In this document: positions 34,762-43,302 of the stretch, piece by piece
Layout: each line of letters opens with the position of its first letter
Position numbering within the stretch: the first letter of the stretch is position 1
NCBI GenBank assembly: GCA_020636255.1
Contig: JACJYE010000008.1
Location: 248,001-312,000 of the forward strand
Direction: 5' to 3'
DNA: 64,000 bases
DNA from: Lewinellaceae bacterium
GTDB taxonomy: Bacteria; Bacteroidota; Bacteroidia; Chitinophagales; Saprospiraceae
Made by a program: the position numbers and the translations under genes
Notes under the pieces: generated by a model
What the model saw: only the letters and a program-made list of their open reading frames with translations
Database searches by the model: none
Told to the model about the DNA's origin: nothing

Positions 34762-35985
34762 TTACGCCTCCTCTACCCGTTCGGCCACCACAGCATACCC
34801 CTGCCCCACGCCGATGCACATCGTCACCAGCGCATAACGCTTTTGCTGTTTATTCAATTCCAGTGCCGCCGTATACAGGATGCGCGCGCCGGTCATGCCC
34901 AACGGGTGGCCCAGGGCGATAGCGCCTCCGTTGGGGTTGATACGGGGGTCGTCGTCGGCCAGGCCCCATTGGCGGGTACAGGCCAGCACCTGGGCGGCAA
35001 AGGCCTCGTTGATCTCTATGATATCCATATCATCCATGGCCAGCCCGGCCTTCCGGAGGGCATTATTGGAAGCATGAACCGGGCCTATGCCCATAATGCG
35101 GGGTTCCACGCCTACTACAGCCGAGCTGAGGATACGGGCAAGGGGTTTCAGGCCATACTTCCGGGCGGCGTCGCCGGAGGCCAGCAACAGGGCCGCAGCG
35201 CCGTCGTTGAGGCCCGAAGCGTTGCCGGCCGTCACCGTGCCGCCTTTGTCGAGCGGTTTAAAGGCCGTGCGCAGCCCAGCCAGCGCTTCCGGCGTAGTAT
35301 CGGGCCTGACGAATTCATCCTGCTCAAAAATGAGGGGCGTTTTTTTCCGGCGAGGGATCTCTATGGGAACGATCTCTTCCCGGAGGCGGCCCGATTGCTG
35401 GGCCGATGCCGCTTTCTGCTGCGACCAGCAGGCGAAACGGTCCTGGCTTTGCCTGTCGATGCCGAATTGTTCCGCCAGGTTCTCCGCCGTCTGCCCCATG
35501 CTGTCGGCGCCGAAAACGGCCTGCATCCGTGGGTTGACAAAGCGCCAGCCGAAGCTGGTATCGAACATTTCCGCATCGCGGCCGAAAGGGGTGGATGCTT
35601 TTGAGATCACCCAGGGCCCCCGGGTCATATTTTCTACGCCGCCGGCGATGAACAGCTCCCCATCGCCGCACTGTATGGCGCGGTGCGCATGGATGGCCGC
35701 CGACATACCCGAGGCGCAAAGCCTGTTAACGGTCTCGCCGGGAACGGTGAATGGCAGGCCCGCCAGCAACAGGGCCATGCGCGCCACGTTGCGGTTGTCT
35801 TCCCCCGCCTGGTTGGCGCAGCCCATAATGACATCGTCGTAAGCTTCCGGCGGCACCTCGGGGTGGCGCTGCAGCAAAGCGCGCAGCACATGGGCAGCAA
35901 GGTCGTCGGTGCGGATGGTGGAAAGCGCGCCGGCAAAAGCGCCGATCGGCGTCCGGACGGCATCGATGATCAGGGTGTCTTTCAT
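34762..35985 (-). CDS. Thiolase (acetyl-CoA C-acyltransferase, 3-oxoadipyl-CoA thiolase-like)
   Basis: 407 residues. Full thiolase active site: nucleophile Cys in NRLCASGMSA (about residue 89), His in GGAIALGHPLGMTGARI, and Cys in TMCIGVGQG near the end; EINEAFAAQVLA is also typical. It cleaves or forms beta-ketoacyl-CoA. The IMGIGPVHASNNALRKAG and NPRMQAVFGADSMG stretches resemble 3-oxoadipyl-CoA thiolases (PcaF) more than short-chain PhaA, but the substrate is uncertain. It stands alone, so no pathway partner is visible here. Cytoplasmic. Confidence 0.93.
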   Translation of the reverse strand: MKDTLIIDAVRTPIGAFAGALSTIRTDDLAAHVLRALLQRHPEVPPEAYDDVIMGCANQAGEDNRNVARMALLLAGLPFTVPGETVNRLCASGMSAAIHAHRAIQCGDGELFIAGGVENMTRGPWVISKASTPFGRDAEMFDTSFGWRFVNPRMQAVFGADSMGQTAENLAEQFGIDRQSQDRFACWSQQKAASAQQSGRLREEIVPIEIPRRKKTPLIFEQDEFVRPDTTPEALAGLRTAFKPLDKGGTVTAGNASGLNDGAAALLLASGDAARKYGLKPLARILSSAVVGVEPRIMGIGPVHASNNALRKAGLAMDDMDIIEINEAFAAQVLACTRQWGLADDDPRINPNGGAIALGHPLGMTGARILYTAALELNKQQKRYALVTMCIGVGQGYAVVAERVEEA

Positions 35986-36097
35986 AATAGCTCGTTGGTT
36001 AGGACAAATGTTGGGGCAGTAAAATTAGTTTTTTTTGGAAGACTGGCCGGCACGTTTACCATGGCAAGCAGGGCAATCGCATTTGGTCTTTTGCCGG

Positions 36098-36665
36098 GCA
36101 ATCACGCGCCATCCCGGATTTTGGCAAACTCTTTCGTTCATTTTTCGGGCGGCCAAAAAACGAACCAAAAAAGCCGCCGCCGGCGCAGCTTTGGCCGATG
36201 GACAACGTAGCTGGCCTGCATCTGCGCGCTCAATACTTCTTCACATTACGGCCCTCCGGGCCTGGCCCTGACGGAGAACGGGCTGCCTTGGACTAGCCAG
36301 ATGCCCGGCTAACTGCCCAGCAGTGCCGCGGCTCAGGAATCTATAGAAACATCGTTCGGGGATAGTTCAATCAAGTGTGTCGCCACAGTCGCAATCCTTT
36401 GATATCCAGGCTAACTTGAAACCCTGAAACCTGAAACCAACCAGGATGACTGGGTGATGGGGAGACGAGGCGATGGGGTGAATCTACAGGGCCAACGCTG
36501 TAACCTGTAACCTGAAACGAGCGAAGCGACTGATGAAATAAACTTTGAACAGTCCCTCGCGAACGGCGCCTTGGTAGCCAGATGCCCACGCTATCACCAG
36601 AGAGCGTGTTATCTTTGTAGAATGGAAGCCAAAAGCTCTGCTTCCTACCAGAGGAGGGCTGGTAT
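36098..36665 (+). repeat. Long direct repeat, left copy (flanks the 18.9-kb island)
   Basis: 36098-36418 matches 55054-55374 over 321 bases without gaps, with one substitution found by eye (G versus T near 36207). After an inserted ~85-base stretch, 36506-36665 matches 55381-55540, including AAACTTTGAACAGTCCCTCG and GTAGAATGGAAGCCAAAAGC. It ends 18 bases short of the IS630 element. A short frame FIFRAAKKRTKKAAAG runs through both copies but looks non-coding. No gene lies in 35986-36672. Confidence 0.9.
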
Positions 36666-36672
36666 TTATACT

Positions 36673-37716
36673 TCACTGCAATAGGTTTTGTGCAAAAGTT
36701 TGAAACTTCGGTGTAATCAGGCTTTTCAGGCTATCTCGGGTGTTGGGGTTATGGTTGATATCCAAGACGGCTTGGGTGATAGCCTGATGGAATTTTTGGG
36801 CGCAGTCGTAGTATCGGGTACCCAGGACATCTTTCTTGATGTATCGCCAAACTCTTTCAATCAGGTTTAGGTTGGGCGAATATGGCGGCAAGAAGACGAG
36901 TTGAACCTGGAGCGAAACAGCCAGTTCTTTGATATAATCACAATGCTGGTATCGGGCATTGTCCAGCACCAGGTAAAGCGGCTTGCCTTTATAACGCTTG
37001 GCCAGTTTTTCCAACAACTCCGCAACCGTTTCTGCATTCACATAAGTGGTGTTTACGATGGTTTCCATTTTCCGGGTGACAAAATTCAGGGCGCCAAGAA
37101 CATTGATGCGGTTTCGCCCGGAAGGTGCTTTGATAAACATTCGGGCGAAACACCATAATATGCCTACGAAAGGCATCAGCACAAAATGAGCCGCATCCAT
37201 AAAGAACAGGTGGCACTGTCCGGCCTGCGCCATTTCTATTAGCGGCATCAGCTTTTCATCGAGAAACTGCTGCTGCTTTTCGGGCTTGGCTTTTCCAGGC
37301 ACATGTCCGGTTTTGAGCGGCCTCATTCCCATTTTATGCATAAAGCGGCGCACCTCGTCAACGCTCAAAACTTCGCCGGACAGCTCTTGGACTTTGGCCG
37401 CAGCTTCTTTGGCTGTCCGGGGAGGATGCTCCCGGAAATACGCCTCAAGCGTAACTCGGTGTCCGGAAAGGACCGAAGCGAACCCTTTGTATTGAAAGCT
37501 CTTCAGAGCATTAAGCCCGCCTTTGTTATAGAGCTTGACATAGTTCTTGACCGAGTTGCGGTGCACGCCACTAAGCTGCGCGACTTCCTGGCGGTTGAAA
37601 CCTTGGCCCGACCAGTAAACGGCATCCATTCTCTTGCGAATGGCTTCCAACGGATTGTGAATTCTTTCGTAATTTGCCGATACAATATCGGCCTGGCTGA
37701 TATTGAGAGTAAGCAT
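36673..37716 (-). CDS. IS630-family transposase
   Basis: 347 residues. N-terminal helix-turn-helix (GFNRQEVAQLSGVHRNSVKN), then the DDE domain: FFMDAAHF (first Asp), LVLDNARY (second Asp) and NLNLIERVWRYIKK (Glu) with 34 residues between the last two, as in IS630 (DD34E). The reading frame seems complete and undamaged. It runs past the left terminal inverted repeat and ends on a stop in flanking DNA at 36673-36675, so the last four codons are supplied by the insertion site. The strand is the same as the interrupted gene. Confidence 0.95.
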   Translation of the reverse strand: MLTLNISQADIVSANYERIHNPLEAIRKRMDAVYWSGQGFNRQEVAQLSGVHRNSVKNYVKLYNKGGLNALKSFQYKGFASVLSGHRVTLEAYFREHPPRTAKEAAAKVQELSGEVLSVDEVRRFMHKMGMRPLKTGHVPGKAKPEKQQQFLDEKLMPLIEMAQAGQCHLFFMDAAHFVLMPFVGILWCFARMFIKAPSGRNRINVLGALNFVTRKMETIVNTTYVNAETVAELLEKLAKRYKGKPLYLVLDNARYQHCDYIKELAVSLQVQLVFLPPYSPNLNLIERVWRYIKKDVLGTRYYDCAQKFHQAITQAVLDINHNPNTRDSLKSLITPKFQTFAQNLLQ

Positions 37717-37790
37717 AGGTATTTGTGATTGGCCAAATCAAATTTACCATGCTTACTCGCTTTTTCAGCATTTCACGTTTGCACAAAACC
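36684..37790 (-). mobile_element. IS630-type insertion sequence, 1,107 bp
   Basis: Terminal inverted repeat GGTTTTGTGCAAA at 36684-36696 and its complement at 37778-37790, each bordered by TA (36682-36683 and 37791-37792), the TA target duplication expected for IS630/mariner elements. One transposase gene fills the interior. The element sits inside the reading frame of an orphan toxin-like gene (37793-38922), which it cuts. Confidence 0.93.
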
Positions 37791-38922
37791 TATTTCCGTC
37801 GAGTATATAAGGAAAATGATCTAAGGGATTCGTTGAGTAGCCAGGAACTTCATATACATTTTTTGTAACCTTTGACGCAATTGGAATGTCATCTATCAAC
37901 CCTTTGAGCTTATTAACTTGAACTCTAAGATTTGGGTGATCGAACAAGAACTCCCACGCCCTGACCCACCCCGCCCGCTCGGCAGCTGGCGCATTCTTTA
38001 ATGCATTCGCAAAGTTAACATCATTTGCCAGATCCGCAATGAGGCTGCCTCTTAAATCGGCGGAAGAGGCCAGGGTGCGCAGTTCCAGCCACCAGTCGGA
38101 TTTCAGGAGGATGTCTTTTGCACTATTATTTTGCTCGAGTTGCTGGGCGATGAGCCCGGCCTGGCTGGCGGGTATGTCGAATATTGCCATTACATCATCC
38201 GGCTGCACGACATCGCCATGAACAAATTGATATACCTTGTATGCCATCCCGGAGGGGATATTTGCTGCCTGGTGAATATTGGGGTCAAACTCTCCGAAAA
38301 ACCTGACAATGCCTTTTGTGAAGCCGGGTTTGGGAATGGTTTGTAGTTTGGTTTTTACCCATGGAAAATTGTTTAACAATTCTCCAATGAGCAGTGCGGA
38401 AAATGCTCCGGTTGCGCATTCTTTGGCTGAAAAGCCATCCACCAATTCCCCCTGGTCAGTGAAGCCGTCAACCAGGCAGCTGCTGGAAGCTGTGATGGCT
38501 CTGCCAGCCCAGGCATTCTGAAATTGTACGGACAATACTCCTTCGATGCCAGAGGCAGAAGCCTGGTAATAGTCCAGGGAGTCTAAATTTGCGGCTTCCT
38601 GCCAACTGATATCCTGCCCTCCATTCGGCCAATAGTACCTGATCAATACTTGAAGGAGGAGATCCATGGTAAAACCAATTGCACCCTCTTGTACCTGGCC
38701 TACCCCGATTTCCCGGATTATGTTAGCGAATATGGGGCTGGTTGCCGGCAGAAAGCCAAAGGCCAAAAGCCCGGCTGAAATGTTGGCAAGGCCTTTATAA
38801 TACTCCAATGGTTCTTGGATTACATTGAAGTTATGGTGTTCCAGGTCGGCAATTAAACATGGATTCGCATTGACTACTCTGCCAATTGGGCCATTATCAT
38901 CCATGTACGGGTGGCGGTGCAA
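37765..38922 (-). pseudogene. Orphan toxin-like module, 3' end removed by the IS630
   Basis: 385 codons, start TTG at 38922 or ATG at 38904; in-frame codons continue to a stop near 38944 without a signal peptide, so an N-terminus may be missing. Residues 1-377 are native, and the last eight codons (from RFCANVKC) are IS sequence. Hydrophobic stretches (ISAGLLAFGFLPATSPIFAN) precede a helical part that contains VRAWEFLFDHP (320-330), the same spacing as VRAWGALNPHP in the upstream toxin. About 45 native residues follow this linker before the IS. I read it as a displaced toxin module whose C-terminal effector domain is gone. Joining across the IS gives an open frame that runs into the direct repeat, so the true end was already lost or altered. 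Confidence 0.6.
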
Positions 38923-38956
38923 CCATCCTGCAGCGGCTGCATTTTATTATGCCGAT

Positions 38957-39556
38957 TTATTTGCTACAGACAGCGGGGTAGATACCGCTTGCTTTTTTAT
39001 TCAACTTAGTGGATTCTTCAATCTCAATATAATACCCTCTTTCATCAAAAAAATTAAAATTATATTCTAATTGTTTTCTCTGATTTTGGATAAATAATTC
39101 AGGGAATTTATCAATGTAATTCAATAGCCGCTCCTCTGTGATTCTATCTCCATTAAACAACCCTTGGATATTTCCAAAAAACATGAAAAAAGCCCAATCG
39201 TCTCTTTCGTGCTCTGTGGCTTTTTTTATTCTCCAATAATAAGGGTCATATTTGTCCGCCTCTACTTCGTTATATTCGAAATTGGAGTTTTTACCCAGTT
39301 GCACAGCCAAAAGTAGCTCTGTCTCAATGACACCGGGAAAAAACTCCTTGATTGGCCTGAACATTTCATCTCTCCACTTTTCATTTCTTTCATAATGTAA
39401 TGAATCAAACATCAGACCAAAATGATAGTAGGCATTTTCTAATGTGCGATTTTTCGGATGCGCGAAAAAATAGGTCGTCCCTGCAATAAATAATTGACAA
39501 TCATTTATTACACTTTTATTGCTTCTGAACTTTTCATCATTAAAAATAGGCTCCAT
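38957..39556 (-). CDS. Candidate immunity protein for the upstream toxin
   Basis: 199 residues, no signal peptide, strongly acidic and rich in Phe and Tyr (YDPYYWRIKK, then DDWAFFMFFGNIQGLFNG). The start overlaps the end of the toxin gene by 17 bases, the usual arrangement of a polymorphic toxin and its immunity gene. Base composition is distinctly AT-rich against neighbours of ~55-60% GC, a common sign of recently exchanged toxin-immunity cassettes. No named family was recognised. It would act in the cytoplasm by binding the toxin's C-terminal domain. Function is inferred from position and composition only. Confidence 0.6.
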   Translation of the reverse strand: MEPIFNDEKFRSNKSVINDCQLFIAGTTYFFAHPKNRTLENAYYHFGLMFDSLHYERNEKWRDEMFRPIKEFFPGVIETELLLAVQLGKNSNFEYNEVEADKYDPYYWRIKKATEHERDDWAFFMFFGNIQGLFNGDRITEERLLNYIDKFPELFIQNQRKQLEYNFNFFDERGYYIEIEESTKLNKKASGIYPAVCSK

Positions 39557-42050
39557 TTATTATTTCATTTTTTGATAAAAAGGCAACAGTCCCATCAGAA
39601 TAAACAAGTCCAACTTGCTCTGCCATTCCTGACGGAACACCTTCATTAGCAATTAGTTCTCTAACATCATCTAGTCCTTGATTCACATCATCTAGCGATG
39701 CTGAATTTCCACGGAGATTAAATGTGACCCCAGGGGCATTGCTTCTTGACCCACTCGAAATGATATGGTTGTATACCTTGCCATTAACATTATTTGGTGA
39801 ATCAAAATTCTTGAAATCATGAACCACTCCATCAATATCTGCATCAGGAGTCTTATTGCCAAAAGCGGGGTCTGGAGTACTTTCATCTCGTAGTTTTACA
39901 GCTTTACCATCTTTTGCAATAGCATCTGCCATATCATATTCGTGCGGATAATCATTATGTCCTGTATGTGCTACTGTATACCCTCCCGAATTAGGGTCAA
40001 ACATATCTTGGTTCGTGTAAGGATTTTCCTTTCTCCAATGCAGCGGAAGATCGTCAAACTCTACTCTTCTAGTCAGAATAGGAAGGCTTGTTCTATTTGG
40101 ATGAGGATTCAACGCCCCCCACGCCCTCACCCTCCCCTCATCCGTCATCAAATACCTTGCCAACTCGTCGTCCGCCTCCATGTCGCCCAGAAGTTCATCC
40201 ACTTGGCCTTCATTTAGCCCATGGCTAAGGGCGTCTTCCTGAAATGCTTTCAAACTTTTCTTCAGGGGCGGGCCGTTACTGCCGGGAATGCCTGTATGCC
40301 GATTAAATTTCAGCATGGCATCCAAATCATCTGAATAGCCTAATGAACGAGAATAACGATAGCCCTTAACCGCATTTGTCAACAGTGTCCCCCCGGCCGC
40401 TCCAACTGCCCCGGCGGCAAAGGTTTGTAATGCCAGGTTGGAGTCATCCTTAACCATGTATACGACACCTGCTTCGGCGGCAGACAAGGTTAAATCTACC
40501 AACAGAATTGCTCCAAGTTCGACTCCGTAGGGTGCGGCCATCGCGGCGGCAGCCCCGCCTAGTGGTATATTGATGGCAATAAATGCAGTGGTTATGCCCA
40601 CGTCTAAGGCTAGTTCTCCGGCCCAATCCAGAATAATATTGACATCTGCCGAGAACTGAGGGGCTTGCAGATCGGTATAATACCAGCCGTAATACTGATC
40701 ATGGGCTAATATTGCCATTTGCCCATCGGAGTCAACATAGGATAGATACAGGTTGCTTCCATAACGAGTCATTACTGCCTCAGTGCCATTCTCAAAGTAA
40801 ATGTATGCGTATTGCCCTGCTGCTAATGCTGACAATGGGGCCATTTTCTGTAAAATGCCACATGGAAAAGGGATCTCCTTCTGTAATGCATTTGGTGTGA
40901 TCGACCTGGACTCCGAGCAGATGGTATCCCAGGCTTGAACGTCGTTAATGAAATAGTTACTAACTGCATCAAAAGTCTGCAATGAATTTGCTGCACGATA
41001 AGCCGGATACCCTGGGGTAAAAGGAGTTGGGTCAGTCAGGTCCTTCCAGTGAGCCCTGTACAAACGTGGAAATACATATAGTTGTCCCCTTTGAGGGCAT
41101 CCGGTAAGGTACCCCAACAGGACTGAAACCATTTCATCTTCAACATAGGGAGGAGCTCCTCCGCATGGGTTCCCTTGGTTGAAACCCTGGTAAGAATAAA
41201 ATTGCACCTTGATTTGTGATCCGCTTCCAGGTGGTGCAGGTTCCCAGTAACCATAGCCTGCAAATTTCCCTGCATGATCACCCTGAGCCCAGGACATTGA
41301 TGTATAAAATTGTGGAGAACCAGGCGGTAAAAAGCTATGCAACAACCCTCCTCTATCGGATTCCTTGTTCATGAATTTTACCCTCGTACCTTCTGGTAAG
41401 GTAATTGGCACTCCAGAAACAGCAATGAAGGTGGCAGCTTCTCCTAACTCGAAGGAAGGATATAGAATTTCATCATCTTCTAAAGGGGCTAACGCTCCGG
41501 AGTAAAAAGGGGTAAAGTCCGCATCCCAATTAATAATGTGCAGGTACCGTTCAATTCCAGCCGCCAATTTGTCAGGATAGGCTAATCCCGAGCCACTATG
41601 ATTTCTCATGGCGTTTGCTATATCCTGTTCAATGCCTGGAATTTCACCCTGTCCTATATCGGGATTCTTGACCTTTACAAGAAAACGAGGGTTGGTGATG
41701 TCTCCATCTTCGTAGAGCGTATAGACCAAGTATCCCTTTTCGCTAGTAATGCCATCGAAGTAAGTATCGATTAATTCATCATCGATTTCAGGACTTTGAG
41801 GCAATAGGGGATATGGCGCTAACAGAAAGCTTTCATGGCTTGCACTATCAAGTGCCTGAAGCTGCTCCTGCAAATATAACAGGCTGCTTTCAGGAAATTC
41901 CAATCCTGTATAGTCATTGAAATTATCAACAAAATCGCCAGGGCCCCTAAGGTTCAAGATGGGGCGCAGGGTGTCATTGGCCTGGCTAAAAAGGGCCTGT
42001 GAAAAACCAATTAGCAGACAATTAAGTATTAGTAAAATGCGTGAGTTCAT
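39540..42050 (-). CDS. Secreted polymorphic-toxin candidate with variable C-terminal domain
   Basis: 836 residues. A signal peptide (LLILNCLLIGFSQALFSQ) leads into ~450 residues of uncharacterised extracellular sequence, a Gly/Ala-rich hydrophobic stretch (about 475-560, two or three helices), a linker with VRAWGALNPHP (641-651), and a C-terminal ~180-residue part containing HEYDMADAIAKDGKAV and KTPDADIDGVVHDFKNF (acidic residues then Lys, a PD-(D/E)xK- or CdiA-tRNase-like look). The GC content falls across this last part. There is no T9SS tail, as expected if the C-terminus is a released toxin. The next gene overlaps by 17 bases. Nuclease activity is an inference from pattern and context. 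Confidence 0.65.
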   Translation of the reverse strand: MNSRILLILNCLLIGFSQALFSQANDTLRPILNLRGPGDFVDNFNDYTGLEFPESSLLYLQEQLQALDSASHESFLLAPYPLLPQSPEIDDELIDTYFDGITSEKGYLVYTLYEDGDITNPRFLVKVKNPDIGQGEIPGIEQDIANAMRNHSGSGLAYPDKLAAGIERYLHIINWDADFTPFYSGALAPLEDDEILYPSFELGEAATFIAVSGVPITLPEGTRVKFMNKESDRGGLLHSFLPPGSPQFYTSMSWAQGDHAGKFAGYGYWEPAPPGSGSQIKVQFYSYQGFNQGNPCGGAPPYVEDEMVSVLLGYLTGCPQRGQLYVFPRLYRAHWKDLTDPTPFTPGYPAYRAANSLQTFDAVSNYFINDVQAWDTICSESRSITPNALQKEIPFPCGILQKMAPLSALAAGQYAYIYFENGTEAVMTRYGSNLYLSYVDSDGQMAILAHDQYYGWYYTDLQAPQFSADVNIILDWAGELALDVGITTAFIAINIPLGGAAAAMAAPYGVELGAILLVDLTLSAAEAGVVYMVKDDSNLALQTFAAGAVGAAGGTLLTNAVKGYRYSRSLGYSDDLDAMLKFNRHTGIPGSNGPPLKKSLKAFQEDALSHGLNEGQVDELLGDMEADDELARYLMTDEGRVRAWGALNPHPNRTSLPILTRRVEFDDLPLHWRKENPYTNQDMFDPNSGGYTVAHTGHNDYPHEYDMADAIAKDGKAVKLRDESTPDPAFGNKTPDADIDGVVHDFKNFDSPNNVNGKVYNHIISSGSRSNAPGVTFNLRGNSASLDDVNQGLDDVRELIANEGVPSGMAEQVGLVYSDGTVAFLSKNEIINGAYF

Positions 42051-42089
42051 GATATTAAACTTATTGCCATTTCAATGTTAAAATAATAC

Positions 42090-42240
42090 GTTACTATTCA
42101 GCATGCGGCCTAAAATACTCCTGAAGCAAAATTTTGTAGGCTTTTTCTTGTCTAACCCCTTCTCATTCCCCTTGAAAGGGGAAGGGCGGATTACAAAATT
42201 TTGCTTCAGGCCGTAAATCACCATGATGCTGAATAGTTAC
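42090..42240. repeat. 151-bp MITE-like palindromic element inside the island operon
   Basis: Outer ends GTTACTATTCAGCAT (42090-42104) and ATGCTGAATAGTTAC (42226-42240) are inverted; an inner 19-bp perfect pair, CTGAAGCAAAATTTTGTA (42121-42138) with its complement near 42192-42209, and a small CCCCTT/AAGGGG stem lie within. No ORF. The left end GTTACTATTCAGCATGCGGC is also found at 26191-26210 beside the RAYT. Confidence 0.7.
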
Positions 42241-42267
42241 AATAATACAATGGATTGACAGGAGAGG

Positions 42268-43206
42268 CTACATCTTCTCCACCTTCACAAACTCCCTTTC
42301 CCCGCCCATTTCCAGGCCCAGCCAGTACAACCCCTGCGGCCAGGCGGCCGCCGGGATGCGGAGTTGTTGCGGGCCCGCGGGCAGTTCGTATTCCTGCCGG
42401 TAGAGCTGCCGGCCGTTGGCCGACAGGGCGTATAGGGCCACGGCGCCTGCGGCGGGCATGTGGAAGGCCAGCTGAAAATCGCCGCCGCCGGGGTTGGGGA
42501 AGGCGGCCAGCGCCCAGCTCGGGCGGGTGTGGCCGGGCGGCGCCAGCGCTACGCCGCCGTCGAACGCCAGGGTGAAGCCTCCGGGGCCGGAATAGTTGTT
42601 TACCCACAACATAAATGCCTCTCCGGCTTGCACGCCCAGGGGCTGCAGGAAGTTGTCATTGCCCGGTGGGCAGCCGGGCGGCTCGGCCTCGCCCGTAGCC
42701 CCGCTACGCAGGCCGGTGGCGCCCAGGCAGGGCAACGAGGCGGCCCTCGCCGCGCCGAAGCGCGGGCCGGCGGCCATGCAGCGCACGGGCTCCATTGCGC
42801 CGCAGGTTTCTACACCCTGCGGCAGCCGGTAGAGCACAAAATCGAGGTCGTGCTCCGACTCGTCGGGCAACAGGGTGAAATACAACAGGCCGGGGCGCTC
42901 CACTTCCCACCGAAACCAGTAGGCATGGGTGGAGGGCAGCCCTTCCGGCCGGCAGGAAGCTGCCGGCGGAGCAGCCCCTGCTGTCAACTCCTGCCCGCCA
43001 ATGTGGTAGCTGCTTTGCGGCCCCACCCACCGGGCGTCGGCGCAACTGCCGCCTACCGCCTGGGCAGGCAGGGGGCTCCATGCGCTGGACAACAGGAATA
43101 GCGCCGCTCCCAATAAGGCCAGGCATCCTGCTCCGGGTAGCCAGGCTTTGCCGGCTGGGTAGCCCGCTTTTTTGTACTGCTCCATGTTGTGTTTCTTTTT
43201 TTCCAT
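42268..43206 (-). CDS. Small T9SS-sorted surface protein, unusually GC-rich
   Basis: About 312 residues from the ATG at 43206 (ATG at 43185 also possible; the longer frame to 43278 adds only charged residues). Signal peptide (CLALLGAALFLLSSAWSPLPAQA), a Cys-rich beta domain (CADARWVGP..., DESEHDLDFVLYRL, FMLWVNNYSGPGGFTLAFDG) resembling the CUB-like or pre-peptidase-C-like domains of T9SS cargo, and a type A sorting tail (AAFPNPGGGDFQLAFHMPAA ... FVKVEKM). GC content is clearly above the flanking genes and Ala/Gly/Pro are very frequent. Surface exposed; part of the island gene train, 96 bases behind the fn3 protein gene. Confidence 0.82.
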   Translation of the reverse strand: MEKKKHNMEQYKKAGYPAGKAWLPGAGCLALLGAALFLLSSAWSPLPAQAVGGSCADARWVGPQSSYHIGGQELTAGAAPPAASCRPEGLPSTHAYWFRWEVERPGLLYFTLLPDESEHDLDFVLYRLPQGVETCGAMEPVRCMAAGPRFGAARAASLPCLGATGLRSGATGEAEPPGCPPGNDNFLQPLGVQAGEAFMLWVNNYSGPGGFTLAFDGGVALAPPGHTRPSWALAAFPNPGGGDFQLAFHMPAAGAVALYALSANGRQLYRQEYELPAGPQQLRIPAAAWPQGLYWLGLEMGGEREFVKVEKM

Positions 43207-43302
43207 GGCTTGTTTTTTTTCTTCGTGAGCCCGTAGGGGTTGTATGTGTTTGAGCGGTTTCCTCCCCCTCGGGGCCAAAGGCCCGCGTTCCTGTACCCTG
43301 CT

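Noticed and set aside
36035..36271. Short ORF with FIFRAAKKRTKKAAAG, also seen at 55009-55227
   Set aside because: Encoded by the repeat in both copies with different N-termini, low complexity, no start signals; probably a repeat artefact, not a gene.
37793..38922. Treating the orphan module as an intact 385-residue gene
   Set aside because: Its last eight codons are IS630 sequence and the frame is open across the insertion, so the annotated stop is accidental.
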